From Allokutzneria multivorans (GTDB lineage: Bacteria > Actinomycetota > Actinomycetes > Mycobacteriales > Pseudonocardiaceae): 64,000 bases of DNA. How positions within the stretch are numbered: position 1 is the first letter of the stretch; each line of letters starts with the position of its first letter. Made by a program: the position numbers and the translations under genes. Below, one piece after another: positions 1-8,596 of this stretch. The notes under the pieces are model-generated. The model saw only the letters and a list, made by a program, of their open reading frames with translations, made no database searches and had not been told where the DNA came from. The stretch covers positions 558,001 through 622,000 of the forward strand of contig NZ_BAABAL010000017.1 of NCBI RefSeq assembly GCF_039537405.1. The letters are read 5' to 3'.

Positions 1-72
1 CCAGTGGGCGAACACGACCAGCGCCACCGAGCCGACGCGCACCGCGTCGATCACCGGGTTGCGTTCCTTCAT
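1..72 (-). CDS. Acyltransferase-3 family membrane protein, N-terminal fragment
   Basis: Only the first 24 codons lie in the window; the gene continues beyond base 1. The fragment reads MKERNPVIDAVRVGSVALVV followed by FAHW. A charged start followed by an R-x-x-S-hydrophobic helix ending in H resembles the first transmembrane helix of acyltransferase-3 (OafA/YrhL-like) proteins, where that His lies at the catalytic site. ATG at 72 is preferred over ATG at 78 because the GAGGGG Shine-Dalgarno sits about 6 nt from it. The family call from so short a piece is tentative. Confidence 0.45.
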   Translation of the reverse strand, partial: MKERNPVIDAVRVGSVALVVFAHW

Positions 73-226
73 GTCCATCCCCTCACGGCCGCCGAACTGC
101 CCATGCTCAGGCTGACGACGAGAAGGCCCGAAACGGATCTGGCAGGCCTCCGACCTGCGTGGCGGCCCGCCCCACGCACGGGGTGGGGCCTGCCCTACCC
201 CGATGCCGGGTCGGTACGGTGACCTC

Positions 227-994
227 GTGACCGAGCAGCAGGACTTCACCGCTTCCAAGCCCGACCAGCGCATCCCGGTGAGCCGCTGGCTGGTCCCCGC
301 AGTGGTGGTGGTCGCCCTCGTCGCACTGGTCTTCGTCTCGACGGGCAGGGGCGGGGGAGGTGGCGAACAGCCTGCCGCCGCACCGAAGCCGACCACGCAG
401 ACGAGCGCTCCGGTCGTCGACGACGGCACGACGGGCAACATCGACGTCTCCGTCGGCCGCCGCCAGGCCGGTGACCCCTACGCGATGGGCAAGGTCGACG
501 CGCCGGTCGTGCTGGTCGAGTTCGCCGACTACCGCTGCCCGTACTGCGTGAAGTTCGCCACGGACACCAAGCCCGAGCTGATCCGCCGCTACGTCGACAC
601 CGGCGTGCTGCGCATCGAGTGGCGCGACTACCCGATGTTCGGCGAGGAGTCGCAGTACGCCGCGCTCGCCGCCCGCGCGGCCGGTCGCCAGGGCAAGTTC
701 TGGCCGTACCACGAGATGGCCTTCGCCGAGGCCCCGCGCCAGGGCAGGGCGTCCTTCCCGCGCGAACGCCTTCTGGAGATCGCCCAGCGCGTCGGTGTCG
801 CCGACCTCAAGCGCTTCGAGGCCGACCTGGCCGACCCGAAGATCGCCGAGGAGATCAAGGCCGACCTCGACGAGGGCCGCAGGCTCGGCGTGAGCGGCAC
901 TCCCGCGTTCGTCCTCAATGGACGGCCGATGGTCGGCGCCAGGCCGCTGGAGGAGTTCGTCGCGGCGATCGAGCGCCTCAAGAACCAGCGATGA
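227..994 (+). CDS. Membrane-anchored DsbA-like thioredoxin-fold oxidoreductase
   Basis: A 255-residue protein. The start is taken as GTG 227 (MTEQQDF), which puts the single N-terminal membrane helix at about residues 20-38. A Gly- and Pro-rich linker follows, then a thioredoxin-4/DsbA-like domain. The redox motif is C104-P-Y-C107, and the cis-Pro is in VSGTPAF near residue 227. It should act outside the membrane in disulfide formation or reduction. It overlaps the downstream ccdA gene by ATGA, implying translational coupling and a shared job: CcdA passes electrons across the membrane to such a thioredoxin-like partner. Confidence 0.85.
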   Translation: MTEQQDFTASKPDQRIPVSRWLVPAVVVVALVALVFVSTGRGGGGGEQPAAAPKPTTQTSAPVVDDGTTGNIDVSVGRRQAGDPYAMGKVDAPVVLVEFADYRCPYCVKFATDTKPELIRRYVDTGVLRIEWRDYPMFGEESQYAALAARAAGRQGKFWPYHEMAFAEAPRQGRASFPRERLLEIAQRVGVADLKRFEADLADPKIAEEIKADLDEGRRLGVSGTPAFVLNGRPMVGARPLEEFVAAIERLKNQR

Positions 995-1812
995 GCTCGG
1001 AGGTCGGCTACCTCGGCGCGCTGCTCGGCGGGGTCCTCGCGCTGGCGAGCCCGTGTTCGGCGTTGCTGCTGCCCGCTTTCTTCGCCTACGCCTTCGAGAA
1101 CCCGAAGCGCCTGCTCGCCCGCACGGCGGTGTTCTACTGTGGACTGATCACCACGCTCGTCCCGCTCGGAGTGGCCTCCGCGGCGCTCGGCGCGCTGTTC
1201 ACCCAGCACCGTTCCACCGTCACGCTCGTCTCCGGCATCGTGCTGATTCTGCTTGGTACCGCACAGATCCTGGGCAAGGGCTTCGGTTCGCGGCGCGCTC
1301 AGGAAGCCGCCGCGCGCATCACGGTCGGCTCAGCCGCATCCGTCTTCGCGCTCGGCGCCGTCTACGGCTTGGCGGGCTTCTGTTCCGGCCCGATCCTCGG
1401 CGCGGTGCTCACCGTCGCCGCCGCGGGCGGAGATCCCGTGTACGGCGGAGTGCTGCTCGCGGTCTACGGACTCGGGATGGTGCTGCCGCTGTTCGCGCTG
1501 GCGTTGTTGTGGGAGCGGCTGAAGCTCGGCCAGCGCGCGTGGTTGCGCGGTCGCGAGGTGAAGATCGGCCCGCTGCGCGTGCACAGCACGACCTTGGTCT
1601 CCGGGCTGCTGTTCATCGCGATCGGCCTGCTGTTCGTGCTCACCGAGGGAACCGCTGGGCTGAGCGGACTCCTCGACGTGGACACGGAGTTCTCGGTGGA
1701 GGTCTGGGTTCGTGGTGTCGCGCAGTCCGTGCCCGACCTCGCGGTGATCGCAGCGATCGCGCTGGTGCTCGCCGCCGTGTTCGTGGTGCGGCGCCGTCGC
1801 TCAGCCCGGTAG
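991..1812 (+). CDS. ccdA: Cytochrome c biogenesis protein CcdA / DsbD-like transmembrane thiol carrier
   Basis: A 273-residue polytopic protein with about six membrane helices. The two family-defining membrane cysteines are seen in SPC (C22) and GFC (C131), each followed by Ser and a Pro-containing helix, as in CcdA/DsbD-beta. It carries electrons from cytosolic thioredoxin to periplasmic-side thioredoxin-like proteins. Its start overlaps the stop of the upstream DsbA-like gene. Its 3' end overlaps a convergent gene by 12 bp. No ccs/res genes are adjacent, so a general extracytoplasmic disulfide role is as likely as cytochrome c maturation. Confidence 0.85.
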   Translation: MSSEVGYLGALLGGVLALASPCSALLLPAFFAYAFENPKRLLARTAVFYCGLITTLVPLGVASAALGALFTQHRSTVTLVSGIVLILLGTAQILGKGFGSRRAQEAAARITVGSAASVFALGAVYGLAGFCSGPILGAVLTVAAAGGDPVYGGVLLAVYGLGMVLPLFALALLWERLKLGQRAWLRGREVKIGPLRVHSTTLVSGLLFIAIGLLFVLTEGTAGLSGLLDVDTEFSVEVWVRGVAQSVPDLAVIAAIALVLAAVFVVRRRRSAR

Positions 1813-3063
1813 CGGCAACCGCAGCGCCCGCGCCGCGATCCCGCGCAGCGACACGTCCTCCGGTGTGGACGGTGTGCCGATCCACACCGCCTGGACGACG
1901 CGGACGCGCTTGGTGTCGCGAGAGGACGCGAAGGCGGCTCCGTCGAAGGAGGTCGGCCCGTTCGTCCAGCCCTTGCCCGAGGCCACCAGGTCGCTGACCG
2001 CGCCGGTGCCCGCGGTGTCGGCGAGCTTCTGGAAGTCCTCGGCGTCGGCCGCGTCGGAGAAGCTCACCACCGCGATCGACACGGCCGCCCTGCGCGGTTC
2101 CGTGACCTCGAACAGCGTCCGGATGAGCCCGGCGCACGGGTGCGCGTCGAACCAGGTCTGGATGTCGCCGTAGGACTCGCGCGCGCAGTTCGTCGCTTTC
2201 TCGTTGCCCCTGGGCGTGAAGTCCAGATCGTCCACAGTGGACCGTGTGCTGGTCGGAGCCGGAGGCTGCGCGGTGGGCTGCTCCTGGCCACCGCTCGTGG
2301 TGATCAACACGACTGCGAGCGCCACGACGGCCAGCAGCGCAGCGATGAGCAGTGGTCCACGTTTCCGCTTGGGCGGCAAGGAAACCCGAACCGTTTCGGC
2401 GACATCCTGGTAGCGGGGGATGAGCGCGGTGCTCGCGCTGGCGAGGTCGGCGGTGACCGCGTCCGGGAAGCCCTCGGCGATCAGATCGCCCGAGTGCATC
2501 CTGCCCGTTTCCTCGTGCAGAGCCGCGAGCACCTTGCACGCCTGCTCGGCGGTGCACGGGCGGTCGCTGATGGCCAGCTCGCGCACGGCGCTGAGCAAAG
2601 TGGACGGTTTCGGGTGCAGCACGCGGACTCCGCGATGGATGTCCGAAGTGGGCTGGATGACCCGTTCGACGTACGGCCCCACCGCGATCACCGTGCACAC
2701 CGGCAGCGGCTCGGCCCGAACTTCCTGCAACCGCGCGGAGACCGCCCGCGTCGCGGCGAGCGCCTCGTCTGTCGGACTGCTCGCGCCGTCGTGGCGGGTC
2801 AGCGGCCACCCGTCGACCTTCCACTGCCCCTGCAACGGGGCCTCCACGCGCAGCGCCGGGCTCGGCAGGTCGACCCCGACCACCACGAGCACCACGCGCG
2901 GTAAGACGATCAGCGCGTCCAGCGGCCGCGTGCAGCCGGGCGGGGTGACTCCGAGCAGCGCGACACCACCGAGCACCGATGTGCCGTCGCCCCACGCGGC
3001 CAGGGCAGCTCGCACGTCGGCGCCGACCTTGGTCGGCTCACCACCGAGCCGAACCAGCCGCAC
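1801..3063 (-). CDS. Hypothetical single-pass membrane protein
   Basis: A 420-residue protein of unknown function. GTG 3063 is chosen because AGGAGGT lies just upstream. Residues about 1-225 are predicted cytoplasmic, with stretches such as CTVIAVGPYVERVIQPT and HRGVRVLHPKPSTLLSAVRE. A basic KRKRG precedes one membrane helix at about 230-248, and a Thr/Pro-rich linker leads to an extracellular C-terminal domain. The N-terminal part faintly recalls NERD-type nuclease-related proteins, but I see no complete active site. It converges on ccdA with a 12 bp overlap. Confidence 0.6.
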   Translation of the reverse strand: MRLVRLGGEPTKVGADVRAALAAWGDGTSVLGGVALLGVTPPGCTRPLDALIVLPRVVLVVVGVDLPSPALRVEAPLQGQWKVDGWPLTRHDGASSPTDEALAATRAVSARLQEVRAEPLPVCTVIAVGPYVERVIQPTSDIHRGVRVLHPKPSTLLSAVRELAISDRPCTAEQACKVLAALHEETGRMHSGDLIAEGFPDAVTADLASASTALIPRYQDVAETVRVSLPPKRKRGPLLIAALLAVVALAVVLITTSGGQEQPTAQPPAPTSTRSTVDDLDFTPRGNEKATNCARESYGDIQTWFDAHPCAGLIRTLFEVTEPRRAAVSIAVVSFSDAADAEDFQKLADTAGTGAVSDLVASGKGWTNGPTSFDGAAFASSRDTKRVRVVQAVWIGTPSTPEDVSLRGIAARALRLPLPG

Positions 3064-3375
3064 GGCCCACCTCCTGCACACGACGAACTTCGGGGAGACT
3101 CTTCGCGGCACACACGGTAGCCTCGGTCACCCCGACCGGTGACCGCGGCCATCCGATCACGGTGCGCGGTCGGCGGCCGATCGTCGCGGGCAGTGTCGTG
3201 GAGGCGTGCTCCGCCCGCGTCGAAGGTCTCGGGTGGATGTCGCCGCGTTGGTTCTTATGGCGCACCACCGCGGTTAAGGGCAAAATGACGCCATGTGATC
3301 GCCGGGCGGTCACCTGCTGAAGAGCACTGACAGGGCGTAGGGGAAGACGTCCCTCGTCAGCAGCGGAGGTCAGCA
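3064..3375. other. Divergent intergenic region, 312 bp
   Basis: This stretch separates the 5' ends of the hypothetical membrane protein (minus) and the DUF3145 gene (plus), so it should hold both promoters. GGAGG at 3365-3369 is the ribosome site of the plus-strand gene. I saw no RNA gene, repeat or strong hairpin. Confidence 0.5.
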
Positions 3376-3876
3376 GTGAGCAACCGGGGCATCACCAGTG
3401 GGGTCGTGTACGTCCACTCCTCGCCGTCAGCGGTCTGTCCGCACGTCGAGTGGGCTATTTCGGGCACCCTGGGCGTCCGCGCTGACCTCAAATGGACAGC
3501 ACAACCCGCGGCGCCGGGGCAGCTCCGGACCGAGTGCGCCTGGACGGGCGACGCCGGGACGGGCGGCAAACTCTCCTCAGCGCTGCGCGCGTGGCCCATG
3601 CTGCGCTTCGAGGTCACCGAGGAACCCAGTCCCGGAGTGGACGGCGAGCGCTTCTGCTTCGCGCCGGGGCTCGGCCTGTGGCGTGCGCGCACTAGTGCCA
3701 ACGGCGACATCGTGGTCAACGAGGACCAGCTGCGCTCCCTCGTCGGCAACCGCGGCGTCGAGGCCATCGCGCACCGCGTCTCCGAACTCGTCGGCTCCGC
3801 GTGGGACGACGCCCTCGAACCGTTCCGCAGAGCGGGTGACGGTGCTCCCGTGACCTGGCTGCACCGGGTGGGCTGA
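3376..3876 (+). CDS. DUF3145 family protein
   Basis: A 166-residue soluble protein starting at GTG 3376, 6 nt after GGAGG. It opens with GVVYVHSSPSAVCPHVEWAI, the recognisable N-terminus of the actinobacteria-specific DUF3145 family, and ends with the family's conserved C-terminal segment (DDALEPFRRAGDG). The length is normal for the family. The biochemical function is unknown. It is transcribed divergently from the upstream gene and followed after 35 bp by a membrane-anchored hypothetical protein. Confidence 0.85.
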   Translation: MSNRGITSGVVYVHSSPSAVCPHVEWAISGTLGVRADLKWTAQPAAPGQLRTECAWTGDAGTGGKLSSALRAWPMLRFEVTEEPSPGVDGERFCFAPGLGLWRARTSANGDIVVNEDQLRSLVGNRGVEAIAHRVSELVGSAWDDALEPFRRAGDGAPVTWLHRVG

Positions 3877-3911
3877 GCCGGGCCGTTCGGCGGCTGTGGC
3901 ACGCTGGTGCG

Positions 3912-4505
3912 GTGGTGCCGGTGAGGACGTCGAAGCGCGCCGGGCAACGCTGGTTGCTTCCGGTGGTGTTGGTGGCTGCCGTGTTCGCGGTGGGTGTCGG
4001 GCTCGGTGTCCGTGAGCTGTCCGCTCGCGTGGAGACACCCGTCGTCCCCGCCGTCGTGCTGCCCGAGACCACCTCGCGCAACCCCGTGAACCAGCCGGGA
4101 CCCGACACCGTCCAGCTCACCAAGGACGCCGCCGGCCACCCCCACGCCGAGGAGATCCGCGAGCTGTTGCAGCGCCACTTCAGCGCCATCAACCGCGGTG
4201 ACTACGAGGTGTGGAAGACCACCGTCGTCCAGGCCCGCGTGCAGGAGATGCCCCAGGCCAAGTGGCGCGCCGAGTACGAGTCCACACAGGACGGCAGCAT
4301 CTACGTGCACCGCGTCGACGTCGCCCCCGGCGGCTCGCTGCGCGTCATGCTCACCCTCGTCAGCGTGCAGGACCCCAGCAAGGCCCCGCCCGAGCTGCGC
4401 GCCAGCTGCGTCCAGTGGCGCGTCGTCTACCCCCTCGTGCCCGAGAACGGCAACTGGAAGATCAGCCACGGCCTCTACAACAGCGCCCGCACCGCCCGCT
4501 GCTGA
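3912..4505 (+). CDS. Membrane-anchored hypothetical protein, NTF2-like tail
   Basis: A 197-residue protein with GTG start. A basic N-terminus (RTSKRAGQR) precedes one membrane helix at about 14-33, giving an Nin-Cout topology. The extracellular part (about 75-197) begins with EEIRELLQRHFSAINRGDYEVW, which looks like the first helix of an SnoaL/NTF2-like domain, and ends with a CVQW...YPLV...NWKISHGLY strand pattern. No catalytic residues are evident. Function is unknown. Confidence 0.65.
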   Translation: MVPVRTSKRAGQRWLLPVVLVAAVFAVGVGLGVRELSARVETPVVPAVVLPETTSRNPVNQPGPDTVQLTKDAAGHPHAEEIRELLQRHFSAINRGDYEVWKTTVVQARVQEMPQAKWRAEYESTQDGSIYVHRVDVAPGGSLRVMLTLVSVQDPSKAPPELRASCVQWRVVYPLVPENGNWKISHGLYNSARTARC

Positions 4506-4604
4506 CCTCTTCCACTCCGCACTCCGCGCTACGCCCGCACTCCGGCAGCCTGGTCCCGGCTCTCCGCCAACGCCGCACTCCGAAGGCCCGCCCCGGGTTC
4601 CCCC

Positions 4605-4668
4605 GTCTTCAAGTACTACGAACCCCCACTCCATATGTCTTCAACCGCCCCAAACCCTCCGCACAGTC
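4605..4668 (+). repeat. Bipartite 2 x 32 bp intergenic repeat, copy 1
   Basis: GTCTTCAAGTAC starts at 4605 and GTCTTCAACCGC at 4637, exactly 32 bp apart. Each is followed by a C/A-rich segment (CGAACCCCC and CCCAAACCC). The same layout recurs at 19894, 19969 and, on the minus strand, at 20164 and 36902. Confidence 0.6.
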
Positions 4669-4826
4669 CGTGGTCGCACGGCCGAGTGAGGGTGCTGCGG
4701 CGGAGGCGGAGTGCTGGCGATCGGCGTGGTGTCCACCCCCGCCTCGCCTCAACGCGAGCTGCCCCTCCCCAACGGCCCGTTTGGTGCGTTGAGCGCCCTG
4801 AAAGGGTCATTCGGGGAGTTGAGGTA

Positions 4827-4845
4827 CCTGAATGAGTCATTCAGG
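4827..4845. repeat. Perfect palindrome CCTGAATGAGTCATTCAGG
   Basis: A 19 bp perfect palindrome with 9 bp arms around one G. A decayed relative (CCCTGAAAGGGTCATTCGGGG) lies immediately upstream at about 4795-4815. From memory, similar TGAATGA-type palindromes recur in intergenic DNA of Amycolatopsis-like genomes. It may be a dispersed palindromic repeat rather than an operator. Confidence 0.5.
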
Positions 4846-4895
4846 GCTTAAGCGACGGGCGCGAGCTGGGGGATGGGGATGCCGGAGAAAGCGAA

Positions 4896-4927
4896 CGACC
4901 CGGTGAGCGTGGAGGCTCACCGGGTCG
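4896..4927 (-). terminator. Terminator hairpin of the fab operon
   Basis: Perfect 13 bp inverted repeat (CGACCCGGTGAGC with GCTCACCGGGTCG) and a 6 nt loop, 14 bp beyond the fabF stop codon on the minus strand. There is no clear T-run, as is common in high-GC actinobacteria. Confidence 0.7.
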
Positions 4928-4940
4928 TGCGCGGGTGGTG

Positions 4941-6167
4941 CTAAGCCTTGGTGAAGGCCAGTGCGACGTTGTGCCCGCCGAAGCCGAAGGAGTCGTTGAC
5001 GGCGGCGTCGAGCTTGATGTCGCGGGCCTCTCCGGCCACGATGTCCAGCTCCACGCGGGGGTCGACGTTCTCCAGGTTCAGGGTGGGCGGGACCACGCCG
5101 TGGTACAGCGAGAGCACGGTCGCCATGGACTCCACCGCGCCGGAGCCGCCGAGCAGGTGGCCCAGCGCGGACTTCGGAGCGGTGATGACCGGGTGCGTGC
5201 CGACGGAGCTGGTGATGGCCATCGCCTCGGCGACGTCCCCGACCGGGGTGGACGTGGCGTGCGCGTTGACGTGACCGATGTCGGCGGGGGAGAGCCCGGC
5301 CGTGGTCAGCGCCTTGGTGATCGCCCTCGCCGCGCCCTTGCCCTCGGGGTCGGGCGCGGTGATGTGGTGCGCGTCGGCACTGGTGCCGACACCGGCGAGC
5401 TTCGCGTAGACGCGGGCGCCGCGCGCCTTGGCGTGGTCCTCGCGCTCCAGCACGAGCAGACCGGCGCCCTCGCCGAGCACGAACCCGTCGCGCCCGGCGT
5501 CGAAGGGCCGCGAGGCGCGCTCGGGCTCGTCGTTGCGCGTGCTCATGGCCCGCATCTGGCTGAACCCGGCGACCGGGAGGCTGGTGATGCACGCCTCCGC
5601 GCCACCGGCGACCACGACGTCGACCTCACCGGAGCGCAGCATCCGCCACGCCCAGGCCATGGCCTCCGCGCCGGAGGCGCACGCCGAGACCGGCGCGTGC
5701 ACCCCGCCGCGGGAACCGAGGTCGAGACCGACCCAGGCGGCCGGGCCGTTGGGCATCAGCATCGGCACCGTGAGCGGTGAGACCTTGCGCTTGCCGTGCT
5801 GCTCCAGGAGGTCGTCCTGGTGCAGGATGGTCAGCGCCCCGCCGATCCCGGTGCCCACCACGACGGCGAGCCGCTCGGGATCGATCTCGGGCCGACCGGC
5901 GTCGGCCCAGGCCTCGCGGGCGGCGACCAGCGCCACCTGCTCACAGCGGTCCAGACGCCGCGCCTCGACGCGGGGCAGGACCTCCGTCGGGTCGACCGCG
6001 AGGTGCGCGGCGATGCGCACGTCGAGCTCGAACCGCTCGGCCCAGTCGCCCTGCATCTTGGTCACGCCGCTGCGGCCGGCGACCAGTCCGTCCCACGTGG
6101 ACTTCGCGTCACCGCCCAGCGGGGTCGTCGCCCCGATGCCGGTGACGACCACGTCGGGCAAACTCAT
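4941..6167 (-). CDS. fabF: Beta-ketoacyl-ACP synthase II
   Basis: A 408-residue KAS II that condenses malonyl-ACP with growing acyl-ACP in type II fatty-acid synthesis. The catalytic triad is visible: C163 in SACASG, H303 in NAHATST and H337 in KSALGHLLGG, with K332 nearby. The length is typical. It is the last gene of fabD-fabH-acpP-fabF, its ATG overlapping the acpP stop (ATGA), and a strong hairpin follows. The equivalent mycobacterial position holds kasA/kasB for mycolate precursors; a single copy here fits ordinary membrane fatty-acid synthesis. Confidence 0.95.
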   Translation of the reverse strand: MSLPDVVVTGIGATTPLGGDAKSTWDGLVAGRSGVTKMQGDWAERFELDVRIAAHLAVDPTEVLPRVEARRLDRCEQVALVAAREAWADAGRPEIDPERLAVVVGTGIGGALTILHQDDLLEQHGKRKVSPLTVPMLMPNGPAAWVGLDLGSRGGVHAPVSACASGAEAMAWAWRMLRSGEVDVVVAGGAEACITSLPVAGFSQMRAMSTRNDEPERASRPFDAGRDGFVLGEGAGLLVLEREDHAKARGARVYAKLAGVGTSADAHHITAPDPEGKGAARAITKALTTAGLSPADIGHVNAHATSTPVGDVAEAMAITSSVGTHPVITAPKSALGHLLGGSGAVESMATVLSLYHGVVPPTLNLENVDPRVELDIVAGEARDIKLDAAVNDSFGFGGHNVALAFTKA

Positions 6168-6406
6168 GCGTTCGAGGCGATGTAGTTCACCGCGTCGCCG
6201 ACGGTCTTCAGGTTGACCAGCTCGTCGTCCGGGATCTTCACGCCGAACTTGTCCTCGGCCTGCACCGCGACCTCGACCATGGACAGGGAGTCGATGTCGA
6301 GGTCGTCCACGAAGGACTTCTCGGCCTTGACGTCCTCCTGGTCGACACCCGCGACCTCTTCGACGATCTCGGCAAGGCCCTGCAGGATCTCTTCGTTGCT
6401 CGCCAC
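6164..6406 (-). CDS. acpP: Acyl carrier protein
   Basis: An 80-residue acidic ACP. The phosphopantetheine-accepting serine is S40 in LDIDSLSM, matching the DSL signature. GTG 6406 (MASNEEI) is preceded by AGAGG. It carries acyl intermediates between FabD, FabH and FabF. The gene lies 74 bp after fabH, the only sizeable gap in the operon, and overlaps the fabF start. Confidence 0.95.
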   Translation of the reverse strand: MASNEEILQGLAEIVEEVAGVDQEDVKAEKSFVDDLDIDSLSMVEVAVQAEDKFGVKIPDDELVNLKTVGDAVNYIASNA

Positions 6407-6480
6407 GTGCGTGTTCCTCTCTTGACTTCCCACCGACCGGAAGAGCGCAGCCGCGCTCCCGGAGTTCTCGTTGCCGCCCG

Positions 6481-7467
6481 TCAGGGGCAGATGACGACCT
6501 GGCCCGCCGAGACCAGACCCGCGCCGAAGCCGACCAGCAGCAGCACCTCGCCCGAGGACAGCTCCCCGGCCCTGCGCATGTGGTCGATGGCGATCGGGAT
6601 GGAGGCCGCCGAGGTGTTGCCGCTGTGCACGATGTCCCTGGCGACCTTCATGTCCTCGCGCGCGCCGCGCCCGCGCAGGCTCCGCGCGATGGTCTCGATG
6701 ATGCGCAGGTTGGCCTGGTGCGGGATGAGCGCGTCGATGTCGGAGAGCTTCACCCCGGCCCGCTCGCAGGCGCGCTCCGCGGTCGGCCACACCTCGGTGG
6801 TCGCCCAGCGGAACACCGACTGGCCCTCCTGGAAGACGAAGTTGCGCTCGGTGATGCCGATCGTGCTCGACAGGTCACCCCGGCTGGTCCAGGAGACCGG
6901 GCCGATCGCGGGCTCGTCGGCGGGACCGACCACCGCGGCGCCCGCGCCGTCGGCGAAGATGATCGCGGTCGACCGGTCCTCCCAGTCCACCCAGTTGGAG
7001 AAGCGCTCCGCGCCGATCACCAGCACGTGCCGGGCGGTGCCGGAGCGGATCAGGTCGGTCGCGTTGCCCAGCGCGTAGCAGAAGCCCGCGCACGCGGCGT
7101 TGACGTCGAAGGCGCCCGCGCCGGTGATGCCGAGCGCGTCGGCGACCCGGGCGGCGACGTTGGGGATCGGCACCGACATGGTGCAGGTCGCCACGATCAC
7201 GGTGTCCACATCGGACGGTGAGATGCCGGAGTCGGCCAGCGCCGCCCTGCCCGCCTCGGTGGCCAGCACGTGCAGCGACTGCTCCTCGGTGGCCAGCCTG
7301 CGCTCGGCGATGCCGACGCGGGAGCGGATCCACTCGTCGGAGGTCTCGATGACCTTGGCCATGTCGTCGTTGGTGACCACGCGGTCGCCCTGCGCGGAGC
7401 CGAAGCCCAGCAGCCTGCTGCCGCGCGAACCTGCGGGCAGCTGGATCAGCGGTCGGGACTCGGTCAC
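6481..7467 (-). CDS. fabH: Beta-ketoacyl-ACP synthase III
   Basis: A 328-residue KAS III that starts chain synthesis by condensing acyl-CoA with malonyl-ACP. The Cys-His-Asn triad is seen: C126 in NAACAGF, H250 in IPHQANLR and N284 in HSGNTSAAS. It starts at GTG 7467 and overlaps the fabD stop by GTGA, so it should be translationally coupled to fabD. In actinobacteria this enzyme often favours branched primers; substrate preference cannot be read from the sequence. Confidence 0.95.
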   Translation of the reverse strand: MTESRPLIQLPAGSRGSRLLGFGSAQGDRVVTNDDMAKVIETSDEWIRSRVGIAERRLATEEQSLHVLATEAGRAALADSGISPSDVDTVIVATCTMSVPIPNVAARVADALGITGAGAFDVNAACAGFCYALGNATDLIRSGTARHVLVIGAERFSNWVDWEDRSTAIIFADGAGAAVVGPADEPAIGPVSWTSRGDLSSTIGITERNFVFQEGQSVFRWATTEVWPTAERACERAGVKLSDIDALIPHQANLRIIETIARSLRGRGAREDMKVARDIVHSGNTSAASIPIAIDHMRRAGELSSGEVLLLVGFGAGLVSAGQVVICP

Positions 7468-8399
7468 ACGGCACCAACGATCAGTTCGGCGGCCCTGTCG
7501 AGGTCCGCGGGGCTCTTGAGGGGGAGGCGGTCGACCTGCGGCAGCTCGCGCTTCACGAGGTTGACCAGGGTGCCCGCCGGCGGCAGCTCGATCACGGTGG
7601 TGACGCCGCGCTCGGCCAGCGTGGCCATGCAGGCGTCCCAGCGCACGGGCAGCGTCACCTGGGCGACCAGCCTGCGCAGGGCGTCGTCGCCGTCGGAGAC
7701 GACCGCGCCCTCGGCGTTGGACAGCAGCGGGCGCACCGGAGCGGCCGGGGTGATGCTGGTGACGCGCTTGCCGAGGGCCTCCTCGGCGGGCGCCATGAAA
7801 CGGGTGTGGAAGGCACCGGCGACGGCCAGCGAGCGGATGCGCGCGGACGCGGGCGGCTCAGCGGTCAGCTTCTCCAGCATGGCCACCGAACCGGCGGCGA
7901 CGACCTGGCCCTTGGCGTTGCGGTTGGCCGGGTCCAGGCCCAGCTCCGCCAGGCGCGAGAGCACCTCGTCCTCGTCCCCGCCGAGCACCGCGCTCATGCC
8001 GGTCGGCTCCAGCGCGCACGCCGCGGCCATCTCGGCGCCGCGCACGGCGGCCAGTTCGACGGCCTCGTCGGCGGTGAGCACGCCGCTCACCGCGGCGGCG
8101 GCGAGCTCACCGACCGAGTGGCCGGCCACCGGGACGTCGGTGGGAACCTCGACCCGGCGGGCCAACTCCTCGAACACCAGCACCGACAGCGCCACCACGA
8201 GGGGCTGCGTCACGGCGGTGTCCTTGATCTCGTCCGCGCTCGCGGTGGTGCCGAGCCGGATCAGGTCCAGCCCGGTCGTCTCCGACCAGCGCGCCAGCCG
8301 CCGCTCGGCACCGTCCAACTCCATCCACGGAGTGAGCATGCCGGGCGACTGGGAGCCCTGTCCTGGGGCGAGCAGCGCGATCACGTGCCCACTGAACAC
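7464..8399 (-). CDS. fabD: Malonyl-CoA:ACP transacylase
   Basis: A 311-residue enzyme that transfers malonyl from CoA to ACP. The nucleophile is S95 in GHSVGE and the partner is H198 in GAFHTRF. The N-terminal IALLAPGQGSQ is the family's oxyanion segment. GTG 8399 is preferred, with GAGGA 7-11 nt upstream. It is the first gene of the fab operon, 197 bp downstream of fasR on the same strand. Its promoter probably lies in that gap. Confidence 0.95.
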   Translation of the reverse strand: MFSGHVIALLAPGQGSQSPGMLTPWMELDGAERRLARWSETTGLDLIRLGTTASADEIKDTAVTQPLVVALSVLVFEELARRVEVPTDVPVAGHSVGELAAAAVSGVLTADEAVELAAVRGAEMAAACALEPTGMSAVLGGDEDEVLSRLAELGLDPANRNAKGQVVAAGSVAMLEKLTAEPPASARIRSLAVAGAFHTRFMAPAEEALGKRVTSITPAAPVRPLLSNAEGAVVSDGDDALRRLVAQVTLPVRWDACMATLAERGVTTVIELPPAGTLVNLVKRELPQVDRLPLKSPADLDRAAELIVGAV

Positions 8400-8596
8400 G
8401 GTCAGCGTCCTCGGCCGGGATGCCGTCGCTGACGAAGTACGGCCACCGATTCTGTCGGGTGTCTACAAAGGTCCGCGTGCCGCGCGGGTTTGCCCACCCC
8501 ACGACGCCCAGGATGCGGGAGCGTTCACGCAGGGTTAACCCGAGGGAGCGTGCTAACTGCGTCACAGTCGTTTGTTGAATGCACACGAAAACGTGT
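8400..8596 (-). promoter_or_regulatory. Putative fab operon control region
   Basis: A gap between fasR and fabD. In Streptomyces, FasR binds and activates the fabD promoter in this position. A short inverted repeat ACACG-AAAA-CGTGT at 8583-8596 abuts the fasR stop, and a GTTA/TAAC pair spans about 8533-8556. Which of these is the FasR site, if either, cannot be decided from one sequence. Confidence 0.4.

Larger units (their letters stand above)
4506..4940. other. Intergenic region between convergent genes, holds repeats and a terminator
   Basis: A 435 bp gap downstream of both flanking genes. It contains a copy of the 32 bp-spaced GTCTTCAA repeat (4605-4668), a perfect 19 bp palindrome (4827-4845) with a degraded partner just upstream, and the fabF terminator hairpin (4896-4927). 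Several CGCACTCCG words occur at 4515-4585. I see no gene here. Confidence 0.6.
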
